Part shown: one piece after another, positions 38,887-48,948 of the stretch
Numbering within the stretch: position 1 is the stretch's first letter
How the letters are laid out: every line of letters begins with the position of its first letter
DNA from: Algorimicrobium echini
GTDB taxonomy: Bacteria; Bacteroidota; Bacteroidia; Flavobacteriales; Flavobacteriaceae
Assembly: GCF_900115185.1 (NCBI RefSeq)
Contig: NZ_FOVN01000001.1
Span: 62,001-126,000, forward strand
Direction of reading: 5' to 3'
DNA length: 64,000 nt
Position numbers and translations under genes: made by a program
Notes under the pieces: model-generated
What the model saw: only the letters and a program-made list of their open reading frames with translations
What the model was told of the DNA's origin: nothing
Databases searched by the model: none

Positions 38887-40413
38887 ATGAAACCAACCAA
38901 ACTTATCTTGGCACTTTGCTGTCTAACCGTATTTTCAGCAAAGGCCCAACGCACTATTTCTGCAAAAATAGTGGACTCAACCAAACAAGAACCTATACCA
39001 TTTGCAACAATATTAATAGACGACAAAACAGGCGTTATTAGCAATGATAAAGGCGAATTCAACATTACCATTAACAGGAAAATTTCTAATACAGATTCCC
39101 TTTTTATAAGCTGCTTGGGTTACGAGCAAAAACAATTTGCTATTCAAAATTTTAGGGACAGTATAATTCCATTACGCACTAAAAACATTGATTTGAGCGA
39201 AGTATTTATCACCAATAAAGACTATACAATCGATGAAATTTTAGACAAAGCAAAAGAAAGCCTAGAAACTAATTACGATTTTGGCTTTGCCAAGCGTAAA
39301 CTGTTTTACAGAGAATCATACTACACGAATATGCTGAAAACGGATGTGAAAATTGAAGAATCTACCATTCCCGAATTCAATCAAGCATTTGTAGATAGTA
39401 TTATTAGGTCGGTTCCAAAAAATACGGATCAGCACACCGAGGTTTTAGGCGAAATATATGGTAAGCTGAAACCGTCTACACCTCAAAAAATGGACATCTT
39501 AAAGGCTTCTCGATTATATGATAAAGAAAGTGAAATTACCTTTGAAAATTATGAAAAACGCTTTAATGAAATTATCCGAAAACATGTAAAACGCAATTCG
39601 TATTTCAAAATAAAATCGGGTTGGTTTGGAACCAAAGAAGAAATAGACTCTTCATTTTTTGTTGATAAAAAAGAGGAAAAAGAAACAGCAGAGTTTATAG
39701 AAAAGAAAAAAGAACTGGAAGCCAAACGCAAGGCTAACTTTTTAAATTGGCGAAAAGGATCTATTCATAATCTAGAAAACGCTAATTTTTTAAATGAAGA
39801 TTCTGATTTAAATTTTATTGAAAAATCCAGACGTTACGAATTTGAAATGCAGGACTTTGCATATTTTAACAACGAATTTGTTTACACCATTTCCTTCAAA
39901 CCCAAACGGAGCGAAGATTATGAAGGCACACTATACATTAACACCCAAGATTTTGCTATTGTACGTGTAGATTATAAAAATGTAAAACCACTTCGAAAAT
40001 TTGGATTGTTAGGTATCTCATTAAATGAGTATTTAAAGGAAGGCACTATTATTTTTCAAAAAAACACTAACAATAAATACACACTTAAATATGTTGATGA
40101 AACTAATGGACAACAAGTTGGCATAAAAAGACCTTTGAAAATTATTGAAAAAAATAAGCATGTTAAAGGGCGCCGTAAACAAAATGAATTGGCTGCCGAT
40201 TTACATTTCATTGTTCGGAATATTGAAAAAAAGGAATTGATTGTTTTTGAATCGACGCCTATTTCAGAAACAGAGTTCAACAATTTTAATGAAGTCCCAG
40301 AAGTAACACCAACTTATTTGCCTGCGTATGATCCTGAATTTTGGAAAGGCTATAATATTATTGAACCCAATCAAGCCATAAAAGATTTTAAGATTATAGA
40401 GAAAACACACTAA
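38887..40413 (+). CDS. Exported carboxypeptidase-regulatory-like domain protein
   Basis: A 508-residue exported protein. The signal peptide MKPTKLILALCCLTVFSAKA fixes the start at 38887; the frame is open to 38839 but without signal character. An N-terminal CarboxypepD_reg-like beta sandwich follows (ISAKIVDSTKQEPIPFATILIDDKTGVISNDKGEF), then a large mixed region with charged helices and beta strands (about 120-500) of the kind seen in Bacteroidota outer-membrane-associated proteins. There is no TonB-dependent barrel. Function unknown. It closes the first part of the arsenosugar cluster. Confidence 0.8.
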   Translation: MKPTKLILALCCLTVFSAKAQRTISAKIVDSTKQEPIPFATILIDDKTGVISNDKGEFNITINRKISNTDSLFISCLGYEQKQFAIQNFRDSIIPLRTKNIDLSEVFITNKDYTIDEILDKAKESLETNYDFGFAKRKLFYRESYYTNMLKTDVKIEESTIPEFNQAFVDSIIRSVPKNTDQHTEVLGEIYGKLKPSTPQKMDILKASRLYDKESEITFENYEKRFNEIIRKHVKRNSYFKIKSGWFGTKEEIDSSFFVDKKEEKETAEFIEKKKELEAKRKANFLNWRKGSIHNLENANFLNEDSDLNFIEKSRRYEFEMQDFAYFNNEFVYTISFKPKRSEDYEGTLYINTQDFAIVRVDYKNVKPLRKFGLLGISLNEYLKEGTIIFQKNTNNKYTLKYVDETNGQQVGIKRPLKIIEKNKHVKGRRKQNELAADLHFIVRNIEKKELIVFESTPISETEFNNFNEVPEVTPTYLPAYDPEFWKGYNIIEPNQAIKDFKIIEKTH

Positions 40414-40440
40414 ATATCAGTTGGTCTTTATTAGTAAACA

Positions 40441-40480
40441 AATGAATCGGGATTCGGCACAGCCCTATTCTCGATTCATT
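40441..40480. terminator. Bidirectional terminator between convergent genes
   Basis: A 12-bp inverted repeat (40441-40452 with 40469-40480, one G-T pair) lies between the plus-strand gene ending at 40413 and the minus-strand gene ending at 40476. The right arm overlaps that gene's stop codon. The T runs are weak on both sides. Confidence 0.55.
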
Positions 40481-41483
40481 GTCTTTTATAGTAGTTTCTA
40501 ATAACAGCTTCAACTGGTTTGTTTTGAGGTGTAAACTGATTATCTTTTTTACCACCACTTTCTGCGTGATTGTGAAACCATTTCCAAACAAAACCACCTG
40601 CAAACCAAGGTTCTTTCCAGAAAGTTTCAAATAAAGCTTGCGTTGCATTGGTTTGTCCTTCAAAATTTAACGCTGTTATTTTATAATCGCTAACCCAAGG
40701 TTCTTTTCCGGTATAATCTGTACTTCGGTAGCCAAATTCCGTAAATAGTATGGGTTTCTTAAAGGTTTCAGACACGGTTTTCATTTCTATTTTATGAGCT
40801 TGCCAACCTGTAATGGCATCTTCTACACGTGGAGTTATTTTATCACTTACAGGAAAGTAAGCATCTACACCAATATAATCCAAATCGTTCCAAAATGGTG
40901 TGCGTTTATATTCATCCCAATTGGCTGCATAGGTTAACTCACCACTATACACAGCACGAATATTCTTAATTAATTCCTGCCAAAATTCAGGCCTATGAAC
41001 TATAAACTGTTCCAGTTCAGTACCTATACAAAATAAGGCTACTTGTTTTTCTTGTGCTAGTTTGGCAAAGTCTAAAATAAATTGTGAATAGGTTTGTTCC
41101 AATTCCAACCAAGCAACTTCATTAGGCATTTTAATATGACCTGTAAACTCACCATGCCAAACCCAAATTTGTGGTTTTAACATAACCTGTAAACCTGACT
41201 TTTGCAGCACATTTATATATTGAGAAACACCTTCGGTTGTTTCACCAAACCATTGTTTGTTGGTATTATATATAATTTCTGGATGCTCCAAATTTTTAAT
41301 AAACCCAAATGGCATAATAGCCGTATAATTAGCATGCACGTTTAAAACAGGCTGGACATTTTCTTTAGAAATTTGGTCACGGGATGCCACAAAACTAACG
41401 CCATTAATTTTATAATCTTTCTTTGTAGTCATACTGCATGAAAAAAACATAAAAACTAAAAACCACGTTAAATACTTTGTCAT
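40476..41483 (-). CDS. GH113-like glycoside hydrolase lipoprotein
   Basis: A 335-residue lipoprotein (lipobox MFFSC) with a TIM-barrel glycosidase of the GH113 / endo-mannanase-like type. Likely catalytic acids are in CIGTELEQF (Glu156 or Glu158) and ILFTEFGYRS (Glu249), both at strand ends as in clan GH-A. Substrate-facing aromatics include KPQIWVWHGEF. It is the only minus-strand gene inside the arsenosugar cluster, so it may be an unrelated insertion or act on released sugars. Transcription converges with the preceding gene. Confidence 0.82.
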   Translation of the reverse strand: MTKYLTWFLVFMFFSCSMTTKKDYKINGVSFVASRDQISKENVQPVLNVHANYTAIMPFGFIKNLEHPEIIYNTNKQWFGETTEGVSQYINVLQKSGLQVMLKPQIWVWHGEFTGHIKMPNEVAWLELEQTYSQFILDFAKLAQEKQVALFCIGTELEQFIVHRPEFWQELIKNIRAVYSGELTYAANWDEYKRTPFWNDLDYIGVDAYFPVSDKITPRVEDAITGWQAHKIEMKTVSETFKKPILFTEFGYRSTDYTGKEPWVSDYKITALNFEGQTNATQALFETFWKEPWFAGGFVWKWFHNHAESGGKKDNQFTPQNKPVEAVIRNYYKRQ

Positions 41484-41576
41484 AACCGCTTAATTATGTT
41501 TAAATTTAAACAAATTGTTTGAAGACGCTTTAAGGTTCTATAAAAACCTTCGACCAACCAACCAATAATTCACTGT

Positions 41577-42875
41577 ATGGAACACATTGTAATAATAGGA
41601 AACGGTATCTCTGGCGTCACAGCAGCCAGACATATCCGGAAATTATCAGATAAAAAAATCACCATTATTTCTGCTGAAACTGAACACTTCTTTTCCCGTA
41701 CAGCCTTGATGTATATTTATATGGGTCATATGAAATATGAGCATACCAAACCTTATGAAGATTGGTTTTGGAAAAAAAATCGTATCAACCTAAAAAATGG
41801 ATTTGTAAATCAGATTGATACAAACACTAAAACGCTTCATTTTGAAAAGGGAGATACATTAAAATACGACAAACTCATTATTGCAACTGGTAGTAAGCCT
41901 AATAAATTTGGTTGGCCAGGACAAGATTTAAATGGTGTTCAAGGCTTATATAGTAAGCAAGATTTAGACAATCTAGAAGTTTATGCGCCTAATAACAACG
42001 TATGTAAACGAGCTGTAATTGTTGGTGGTGGTTTAATTGGTATTGAATTGGCAGAAATGTTAAATAGCCGAAATATTCCTGTAACGTTTTTAGTTCGCGA
42101 ACCGAATTTTTGGAATAATGTATTACCTGAAGGAGAAAGCCGTATGATAAACCGTGAAATTAAAAAACATGGTATTGATTTAAGGTTAGAAACTAATTTA
42201 AAAGAAATAAAATCAGATAAAAACGGACAAGTAAAATCAGTTATTATTGAAGAAACAGGCGAAGAGATTAGATGCAATTTTGTAGGCTTAACTGCTGGTG
42301 TTTCACCTAACATTTCAATTGTAAAAAATAGTAACATTAATACAAATAAAGGTGTCGTTGTTAATCGGTATTTGGAAACCAATATCCAAGATGTTTTTGC
42401 TATAGGTGATTGTGCTGAACAGCAGGAAGCCATTGGAAACAGGAAACCCATTGAAGCCGTCTGGTATACTGGAAGAATGATGGGAGAAGTAATTGCACAA
42501 ACTATTTGTGGAAATCGCACACCCTACAATCCAAGTCATTGGTTTAATTCAGCTAAATTTTTCGATATAGAATACCAAACCTATGGCTGGGTATTTCCAA
42601 AACCCAAAGAAAACCACGAGCATTTTCATTGGAAACATGAAACTGAATCTAAATGCATTACAATAGAATATCATAGAGAAACTGAAACGTTTAAAGGCAT
42701 CAATACATTTGGAATTCGATTAAAACATGAGGTTTTTGATAGATGGCTAACTGAAAAACGGCCAGTAGATTTCGTTATTAAAAACCTTCAAGATGCTAAC
42801 TTTGATCCCGAATTTTATAAACGTTATGAGTCTTGTATTAAAGAGAAATTTGAAAATCGCATTGTTACCGCTTAA
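41577..42875 (+). CDS. FAD/NAD(P)-dependent oxidoreductase
   Basis: A 432-residue pyridine nucleotide-disulfide-type oxidoreductase. The FAD-binding Rossmann motif is IVIIGNGISGVTAARHI (4-20), the NAD(P)-binding motif is AVIVGGGLIGIELAEML (about 144-160), and VFAIGDCAEQ is the second FAD motif. It lacks the CxxxxC disulfide of thioredoxin-type reductases, so it resembles ferredoxin- or rubredoxin-reductases. The next gene encodes a membrane polyferredoxin 26 nt downstream, and the pair looks like an electron-transfer unit. Its place after the arsenosugar genes suggests that it serves arsenic reduction, by inference. Confidence 0.9.
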   Translation: MEHIVIIGNGISGVTAARHIRKLSDKKITIISAETEHFFSRTALMYIYMGHMKYEHTKPYEDWFWKKNRINLKNGFVNQIDTNTKTLHFEKGDTLKYDKLIIATGSKPNKFGWPGQDLNGVQGLYSKQDLDNLEVYAPNNNVCKRAVIVGGGLIGIELAEMLNSRNIPVTFLVREPNFWNNVLPEGESRMINREIKKHGIDLRLETNLKEIKSDKNGQVKSVIIEETGEEIRCNFVGLTAGVSPNISIVKNSNINTNKGVVVNRYLETNIQDVFAIGDCAEQQEAIGNRKPIEAVWYTGRMMGEVIAQTICGNRTPYNPSHWFNSAKFFDIEYQTYGWVFPKPKENHEHFHWKHETESKCITIEYHRETETFKGINTFGIRLKHEVFDRWLTEKRPVDFVIKNLQDANFDPEFYKRYESCIKEKFENRIVTA

Positions 42876-42901
42876 ATCACAAATCCGAAACAGCTACTAA
42901 A

Positions 42902-44497
42902 ATGAGTTATAAATCAAATCATAGTCTTTCACTAGCAAAACCAGATGCCTATCATACATCCATTAAACAGAAACTATTCCTAGCCATCGGATTACTTGGA
43001 TTATTCATGATGGGAATTGCACTATTTAATTTAAACATACTTTCTGGTTGGACGCTAACTCTATCGCTTGCTTTGATGACTTTAGGAATTGGTGGTTTTG
43101 CTATAGATGCCTATTTAAATAAACCCGAAGGTATAAAAAATGATGGTGTTTGGTTTAAATCTATTTCATCAAGAGGTCTTTGGGGTTGGCTAACAGGTGT
43201 TGTATTAACTCTATTTTATATCGTTCTCTATTTTTATCCGCAATATTTAGGTTTAGCAAAAGATGGTAACGAGAACAGCGGATTGGTTGCACTTTTTGAC
43301 CCATTAAGCCGCCTCTTAAATGGTGGTCCTGCCAGTCAATGGTTTGTTTACGGAACACTTTACACACTAGCTATTTTAGCTTTTGGATTTAAGTTTTTAT
43401 TAAAATATAGGCACAATCGTTATGAGCAGTTGCGCACGTATTCCGTGATGTTTTTTCAACTAGCTTTTGCTTTTTTAATTCCAGAATTTATGTCCCGTTT
43501 AAATTCTGAGACCTTTAGCCTACCTTATTACGATTTAAAAAATATTTGGCCACTGAACTACTATAATTTTGAACAATACCGTGTAGATTCATTTATTAGT
43601 GCTGGCAATATTGGTTTAGGATTACTCATTTTTGGTATTGTTTCAATTTTTATTATTACACCTATTCTCACCTACAAATACGGCAAACGCTGGTATTGTT
43701 CTTGGGTATGTGGCTGCGGAGGATTAGCAGAAACTGCTGGAGATCCCTTTCGCCACTTGAGTGATAAACGACAAGTAGCATGGAAGATAGAACGTTGGGT
43801 TATACACAGTGTATTGGTTTTTGTGGTGCTTATGACTACGGCTGTTATTTATACCTATTTAGGTTATGATTCTGAAAAATACTGGTTAACAAAAGATGTG
43901 TTCTTATTATCAGTAGGCTGTTTCTTAACGCTTATTTTTGCTTTAACTATAATTTTTAAACGTCAGGAACTTGGCAAAGACGCACGATATGGTGCCATTG
44001 GTTATTTTATAATTATCATATTACTTATTGGATTCCATTACGCTACTAATGGAACAAAACTATTTCTTTTTGAAGCTGAAACTTTGCGCTCCGCTTATGG
44101 GTTTCTAATAGGCGCCATTTTTTCAGGTGTTATAGGCACAGGCTTCTATCCTATTTTTGGTAGTAGAGTTTGGTGTCGATTTGGTTGTCCAATGGCTGCT
44201 ATTTTAGGTTTTCAACAACGTATGTTATCTAAATTTAGAATTACGACTAATGGTGGTCAGTGTATTTCGTGTGGTAATTGTTCTACATATTGTGAAATGG
44301 GTATAGACGTGAGGGCTTATGCACAAAAAGGCGAAAACATTGTGCGTTCCAGTTGTGTTGGTTGTGGTATTTGTAGTGCGGTTTGCCCTCGTGGCGTTTT
44401 AAAATTAGAAAACGATAGTATGAAAGGTCGTATAAATTCAAACGATATTCTTCTTGGAAATGATGTTGACTTAATGGATTTGATAAATAAAAAGTAA
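42902..44497 (+). CDS. Membrane polyferredoxin (NosR/CcoG-like 4Fe-4S protein)
   Basis: A 531-residue membrane protein with about eight to ten hydrophobic segments. Two CxxxC-type motifs of the NapH/NosR kind are present (WYCSWVCGCGG, about 262-272, and WCRFGCPMAA, near 424-433), followed by two ferredoxin clusters at the C-terminus (CISCGNCSTYCEMG and CVGCGICSAVCPRG). Such proteins pass electrons from quinols or reduced flavoproteins across the membrane. It likely works with the adjacent FAD oxidoreductase. The final electron acceptor is unknown. Confidence 0.9.
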   Translation: MSYKSNHSLSLAKPDAYHTSIKQKLFLAIGLLGLFMMGIALFNLNILSGWTLTLSLALMTLGIGGFAIDAYLNKPEGIKNDGVWFKSISSRGLWGWLTGVVLTLFYIVLYFYPQYLGLAKDGNENSGLVALFDPLSRLLNGGPASQWFVYGTLYTLAILAFGFKFLLKYRHNRYEQLRTYSVMFFQLAFAFLIPEFMSRLNSETFSLPYYDLKNIWPLNYYNFEQYRVDSFISAGNIGLGLLIFGIVSIFIITPILTYKYGKRWYCSWVCGCGGLAETAGDPFRHLSDKRQVAWKIERWVIHSVLVFVVLMTTAVIYTYLGYDSEKYWLTKDVFLLSVGCFLTLIFALTIIFKRQELGKDARYGAIGYFIIIILLIGFHYATNGTKLFLFEAETLRSAYGFLIGAIFSGVIGTGFYPIFGSRVWCRFGCPMAAILGFQQRMLSKFRITTNGGQCISCGNCSTYCEMGIDVRAYAQKGENIVRSSCVGCGICSAVCPRGVLKLENDSMKGRINSNDILLGNDVDLMDLINKK

Positions 44498-44572
44498 CTG
44501 GAATAAACACCAACAGCTTTTGGAAATCTGTTCAGTTAAATCCTATTTTTGCACCTTAAAAATAAAATATAA

Positions 44573-45265
44573 ATGCCCAATATAAAAGTCATTATTCCCG
44601 CTTTTAATGAAGCGGATTCCATTCCATTGGTAATTAAAGACATTCCAAAATTAGTGACGGAAATTATTGTGGTAAGTAATAGTTCTACAGATGCAACTGA
44701 AAAAAATGCTAAAACCGCTGGAGCCACCGTTTTAACCGAAAGCAGAAAAGGCTATGGCTATGCGTGCTTAAAAGGCTTGGACTATGTTGCTCGACAAAAC
44801 TCCAAAACGGATATTATTGTGTTTTTAGATGGTGATTACAGTGACTATCCAGAAGAGCTGACTAAATTAATTCAACCTATTCTCGATAACAAAGTCGATT
44901 TTGTAATTGGAACTCGTGTGAAATATTTACGTGAACAAGGATCAATGACTTTTCCACAAATTTTTGGAAACTGGCTTGCTACAACACTTATGCGCATCAT
45001 GTTCGGGTCTAAATTCACTGATTTAGGACCCTTCCGAGCTATTAAATATGAGCAATTATTAAAGCTAAATATGCAAGATAAAACCTATGGTTGGACGGTA
45101 GAAATGCAGTTAAAAGCACTCAAACAAAATATATTATATACAGAAATCCCTGTATCATACAGAAACAGAATTGGTGTTTCCAAAGTGTCAGGTACAGTTA
45201 AAGGCGCTGTTTTGGCAGGTATAAAAATATTAAGTTGGATTTTTAAATACGGTTTTAAAAAATGA
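44573..45265 (+). CDS. DPM1-like family 2 glycosyltransferase
   Basis: A 230-residue GT2 enzyme of the dolichyl-phosphate mannose synthase type: IKVIIPAFNEADSIP start, VVSNSSTDATE, and the metal motif FLDGDYSDYPEE (about 83-94). It has a short hydrophobic C-terminus but no separate membrane domain. It probably transfers a sugar to a polyprenyl phosphate. Its stop overlaps the next glycosyltransferase start by 4 nt, so the two work together. The group may build the sugar or lipid part of an arsenosugar lipid, but that is conjecture. Confidence 0.92.
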   Translation: MPNIKVIIPAFNEADSIPLVIKDIPKLVTEIIVVSNSSTDATEKNAKTAGATVLTESRKGYGYACLKGLDYVARQNSKTDIIVFLDGDYSDYPEELTKLIQPILDNKVDFVIGTRVKYLREQGSMTFPQIFGNWLATTLMRIMFGSKFTDLGPFRAIKYEQLLKLNMQDKTYGWTVEMQLKALKQNILYTEIPVSYRNRIGVSKVSGTVKGAVLAGIKILSWIFKYGFKK

Positions 45266-46743
45266 TTATAGAAGGTATCATAATAACCGTTTATACTTTG
45301 GCATTACTTTTAATATTTATCTATGCCTTGGCACAACTGAATTTATTACTCAATTATCTGTCAGCTAAAAAGAAAGACGATAATTCGGTTAAATTCGATT
45401 TTAAAAATCCATCTGAAATCCCTTTCGTAACCATTCAACTGCCAATTTACAACGAATTATATGTTGTGGAAGGCCTTTTGGAAAACATTTCAAAAGTAAA
45501 ATATCCGCAAAATAAATTAGAAATACAGGTTTTAGATGACTCTACTGATGAGTCAACCCAAATTACCATTAAAAAAGTTAAGGAATTACAGCAAACAGGT
45601 CTTGATATTAAATACATTCATAGAACCGACAGAACAGGCTTCAAAGCAGGCGCATTAAAAGCAGGGTTAGAATCTGCCAAAGGTGAATATATTGCCATTT
45701 TTGATGCCGATTTTTTACCAAAACCCGATTGGCTCTTGCAAACCATTCCATATTTCAAAGACTCAAAAATAGGTGTGGTTCAAACACGTTGGGGACATAT
45801 TAATAGAAACTATTCCTTGCTTACCAAAATTCAAGCATTTGCTTTAGACACCCATTTTACATTAGAACAAACAGGAAGAAATAGCAAACACCATTTTATA
45901 AACTTTAATGGCACAGCTGGTGTGTGGCGGAAAGCTTGTATTCTGGACGCCGGAAATTGGGAAGGTGATACACTTACCGAAGATTTGGATTTAAGTTATC
46001 GTGCACAGCTAAAAAAATGGCACTTTAAATACCTAGAAAATGTAGTAACACCTGCTGAATTACCTATAGTTATCAGCGCAGCCCGTTCGCAACAATTTAG
46101 ATGGAATAAAGGTGGTGCTGAAAACTTTCAAAAAATGTTTTTTAAAATTTTAAAAAGTAAAACCATTTCAGCCAAAACTAAAATACATGGTTTTTTACAT
46201 TTGTTGAATAGCACCATGTTTTTAAGCATTTTTATTGTAGCCCTTTTGAGCGTACCCATGCTTTATATAAAACATGAGAACGAAACCCTCAAAATATATT
46301 TTTATGCTACTAGTTTTTTTGTTATTAGCTCACTAATTTTTTTCATTTGTTATTGGCTTATGTACAAAAAGCTGCATGGTTCAACTCTTAAAAACTTTGT
46401 ACAATATTTGGTCTTATTTTTTGCCTTTTTTTCCATTGCAATGGGATTATCATTACATAATACTATTGCCGTTTTAGAAGGTCATTTTAGAAAGCGAAGT
46501 GATTTTATCCGTACACCCAAATTTAATCTGAATGCCCACACTGATACATGGAAAAATAACATTTATTTAAAACCCAAAGTTTCATTCCAATTTATTGTTG
46601 AAGGGTTTTTGATGTGCTATTTCGCTTTTGGTATGTACAGTGCATTTACTGTTGTAAAAGAAGGTGATTTTGGATTATTTCCATTTCATTTGATGTTATT
46701 TTTAGGTTTTGGTTACGTTTTTTTTAAGTCGCTTAAAAATTAA
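45262..46743 (+). CDS. Membrane family 2 glycosyltransferase (cellulose-synthase/ceramide-glucosyltransferase-like)
   Basis: A 493-residue processive-type glycosyltransferase. One N-terminal membrane segment, a GT2 catalytic domain with VLDDSTDEST (DDS), FDADFLPKPDW (DxD), TEDLDLSYR (TED) and QQFRWNKGGAEN (QxxRW), then four C-terminal membrane segments. These are the D,D,D,QxxRW marks of cellulose-synthase-like enzymes. The acceptor may be a lipid. The 4-nt overlap with the upstream GT2 gene indicates coupling. Confidence 0.93.
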   Translation: MIIEGIIITVYTLALLLIFIYALAQLNLLLNYLSAKKKDDNSVKFDFKNPSEIPFVTIQLPIYNELYVVEGLLENISKVKYPQNKLEIQVLDDSTDESTQITIKKVKELQQTGLDIKYIHRTDRTGFKAGALKAGLESAKGEYIAIFDADFLPKPDWLLQTIPYFKDSKIGVVQTRWGHINRNYSLLTKIQAFALDTHFTLEQTGRNSKHHFINFNGTAGVWRKACILDAGNWEGDTLTEDLDLSYRAQLKKWHFKYLENVVTPAELPIVISAARSQQFRWNKGGAENFQKMFFKILKSKTISAKTKIHGFLHLLNSTMFLSIFIVALLSVPMLYIKHENETLKIYFYATSFFVISSLIFFICYWLMYKKLHGSTLKNFVQYLVLFFAFFSIAMGLSLHNTIAVLEGHFRKRSDFIRTPKFNLNAHTDTWKNNIYLKPKVSFQFIVEGFLMCYFAFGMYSAFTVVKEGDFGLFPFHLMLFLGFGYVFFKSLKN

Positions 46744-46826
46744 TGCCTTTCATTACAGCACTCTTAAACTTACGTTAAACAACTCTATTTACTTGTATAC
46801 GTTGTCTTTTCCTGTTATATTAAAAT

Positions 46827-47471
46827 ATGGAAAATATATTAGTAGCAGGTGCTCACGGTACCACTGGAAAAAAAATTATCAATCTTTTATGTGAATCACA
46901 ATATTTCAAGCCCATTGCTATGGTTAGAGCAGAAGAGCAGATTCCTTTTTTTAAGTCGAAAAATGTTGAAACCGTTTTGGCCAATTTAGAACACGATGTT
47001 TCTCCTGCGTTTGAAACACCTATTGATAAAGTCATTTTTGCTGCTGGTTCTGGCGGAAAAAAAGTTGTAGAAGTAGATCAAGAAGGTGCTAAAAAACTGA
47101 TTGATGCTTCTAAAAAAAATAATATAAGAAAATTTGTTATGTTAAGTTCCATGGGAGCAGATAATCCAGAATCTGTTTCGGAATTACAAGATTATTTAAA
47201 GGCGAAACAAAACGCCGATAATCATTTAAAAAAAAGTGGTTTAAATTATACCATTGTTAGGCCTGGGGCTTTAACAAATGGTGAACTACACAATAAAATA
47301 GCTTTAGAAGAAAAACTGAATAAGCAAGGTGAAATAAGCCGAAATGATGTGGCGCAAACTTTAGTAAGAACCTTAAATGATGATGTGGCAAATAAAGCCA
47401 CGTTTGAAATAATAAAAGGCGATACACTTATAGCCGATGCTTTAGATAAAGTTTCTAGAATTGAAGCTTAA
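46827..47471 (+). CDS. NAD(P)-binding oxidoreductase (atypical SDR)
   Basis: A 214-residue atypical short-chain dehydrogenase. The nucleotide-binding loop is VAGAHGTTGKKII (5-17), and KFVMLSSMGAD and LNYTIVRPGALTNGEL are the family's substrate-side motifs. It lacks the YxxxK catalytic pair, as usual for this group (YwnB/HSCARG-like), which often acts as an isomerase or redox sensor. It stands alone, followed by a strong terminator. Confidence 0.9.
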   Translation: MENILVAGAHGTTGKKIINLLCESQYFKPIAMVRAEEQIPFFKSKNVETVLANLEHDVSPAFETPIDKVIFAAGSGGKKVVEVDQEGAKKLIDASKKNNIRKFVMLSSMGADNPESVSELQDYLKAKQNADNHLKKSGLNYTIVRPGALTNGELHNKIALEEKLNKQGEISRNDVAQTLVRTLNDDVANKATFEIIKGDTLIADALDKVSRIEA

Positions 47472-47495
47472 TTATTCTGAACACTAACAATTAAA

Positions 47496-47522
47496 AACAA
47501 TCACCTACGTGGTTGTTTTTTT
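47496..47522 (+). terminator. Rho-independent terminator
   Basis: A 9-bp stem (47496-47504 with 47509-47517, one G-T pair), 4-nt loop CTAC, followed by a T run to about 47522. It ends the unit that includes the SDR gene. Confidence 0.85.
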
Positions 47523-47556
47523 GTTTAGAGAACATTTGAATCTGTATCTTTAACCC

Positions 47557-48948
47557 ATGCAAATTTCTTATTTCATTAAGCTTTATAAGTTTCAATTGCT
47601 ACTCACATTATCGGGTTTGCTCTTTTATTGGGCTTTTGCTTATAATTTATCACGTACAGATTCCATTAAGCTACTAACACTGTACGTAGCCTTATTTGTC
47701 CTTTCTTATAAGTTGCTACAATTAACTAAACACAACATTCAATTCTTAACATGGATAGCGTTTGGATTTCGAGCCGTTTTTATTTTAGCCATACCAAATC
47801 TATCACAAGATTTCTATCGTTTTATTTGGGATGGACGCATGATTTTGGAAGGTTTTAATCCGTATTTATACACACCAGAATCGTTTATTTCAGCTAGCAA
47901 CTTCCCGATAAATCAAGCCCAGCAACTTTATAATGGTATGGGTTTATTAAACGCCAGCCACTTTACCAATTACCCACCTATCAATCAATTATGCTTTGTT
48001 TTAGCAGGTATATTTAGCAGTAAAAGCATTTTAGGATCAGTAATTACATTACGACTAATAATTATTGCTGCTGATTTGGGGATTCTCTATTTTGGAAAGC
48101 GCTTACTACGACAGTTTAAGCTCCCAGAACACCTGATATTCTGGTATATTTTAAATCCATTTATAATTATTGAATTAACAGGAAATCTTCATTTTGAAGG
48201 CGTCATGTTGTTCTTCCTCATTTGGAGCTTGTATTTACTAGAAAAAAATAAATGGCTATTGGCGGCTATTGTTTTTGCTTGTTCAGTTTCCGTAAAATTA
48301 ATTCCATTATTATTTTTACCCTTATTTTTTAAATGGTTTAAAAAGGAAGAGACTATAAATTCCAAAACAAAAAGAACAAAAAAAATTAACCTGTTAAAAC
48401 TACTATCATTTTATAGTATAGTGGGTATAACAACCATCTGTTTCTTTTTGCCGTTTTATTCATCAGAATTTTTGACTAATTACACAAATACTGTTGCTTT
48501 ATGGTTTCAGAACTTTGAATTTAACGCAAGCATTTATTACCTATTAAGAACAATTGGTTATTGGATTTCTGGTTATAATCAAATAGCCATTATTGGAAAA
48601 CTAACAGCTATTTTTATTTTTATTTTTGTTGTTAGCCTGGCCATTTTAAAAAAAGTTAATAACACTAAACAGCTTATTGCAACCATGCTTATCGCATTAA
48701 GTGTTTACTATTTTACTTCTACAACGGTTCACCCATGGTATGTAGCCACACTAGTTTTATTGAGTGTCTTTACAGACTATAAGTTCCCTCTGGTTTGGAG
48801 TTTCATGATTATTTTTAGCTACCTAGCTTATGCTAATTCTAACAACTCTGAAAACCTTTGGATTATTGCGTTTGAATATATAGTAGTTTTTAGCGTATTT
48901 TTACTCGATATTTTTAAACCGAAACTGCTTGAAACTAAATTTTCCTAA
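47557..48948 (+). CDS. Integral membrane glycosyltransferase (GT-C / GT87-like)
   Basis: A 463-residue membrane protein with about ten to twelve hydrophobic segments. The periplasmic first loop has the DxD-like acid and NPYLYTPES segment (DFYRFIWDGRMILEGFNPYLYTPES, about residues 88-112) typical of polyprenyl-phosphate-mannose-dependent GT-C enzymes, and NYPPINQ follows. It would use the sugar-phospholipid made by a DPM1-like enzyme such as the one at 44573-45265. The acceptor is unknown. Its end overlaps the next gene by 20 nt. Confidence 0.85.
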   Translation: MQISYFIKLYKFQLLLTLSGLLFYWAFAYNLSRTDSIKLLTLYVALFVLSYKLLQLTKHNIQFLTWIAFGFRAVFILAIPNLSQDFYRFIWDGRMILEGFNPYLYTPESFISASNFPINQAQQLYNGMGLLNASHFTNYPPINQLCFVLAGIFSSKSILGSVITLRLIIIAADLGILYFGKRLLRQFKLPEHLIFWYILNPFIIIELTGNLHFEGVMLFFLIWSLYLLEKNKWLLAAIVFACSVSVKLIPLLFLPLFFKWFKKEETINSKTKRTKKINLLKLLSFYSIVGITTICFFLPFYSSEFLTNYTNTVALWFQNFEFNASIYYLLRTIGYWISGYNQIAIIGKLTAIFIFIFVVSLAILKKVNNTKQLIATMLIALSVYYFTSTTVHPWYVATLVLLSVFTDYKFPLVWSFMIIFSYLAYANSNNSENLWIIAFEYIVVFSVFLLDIFKPKLLETKFS

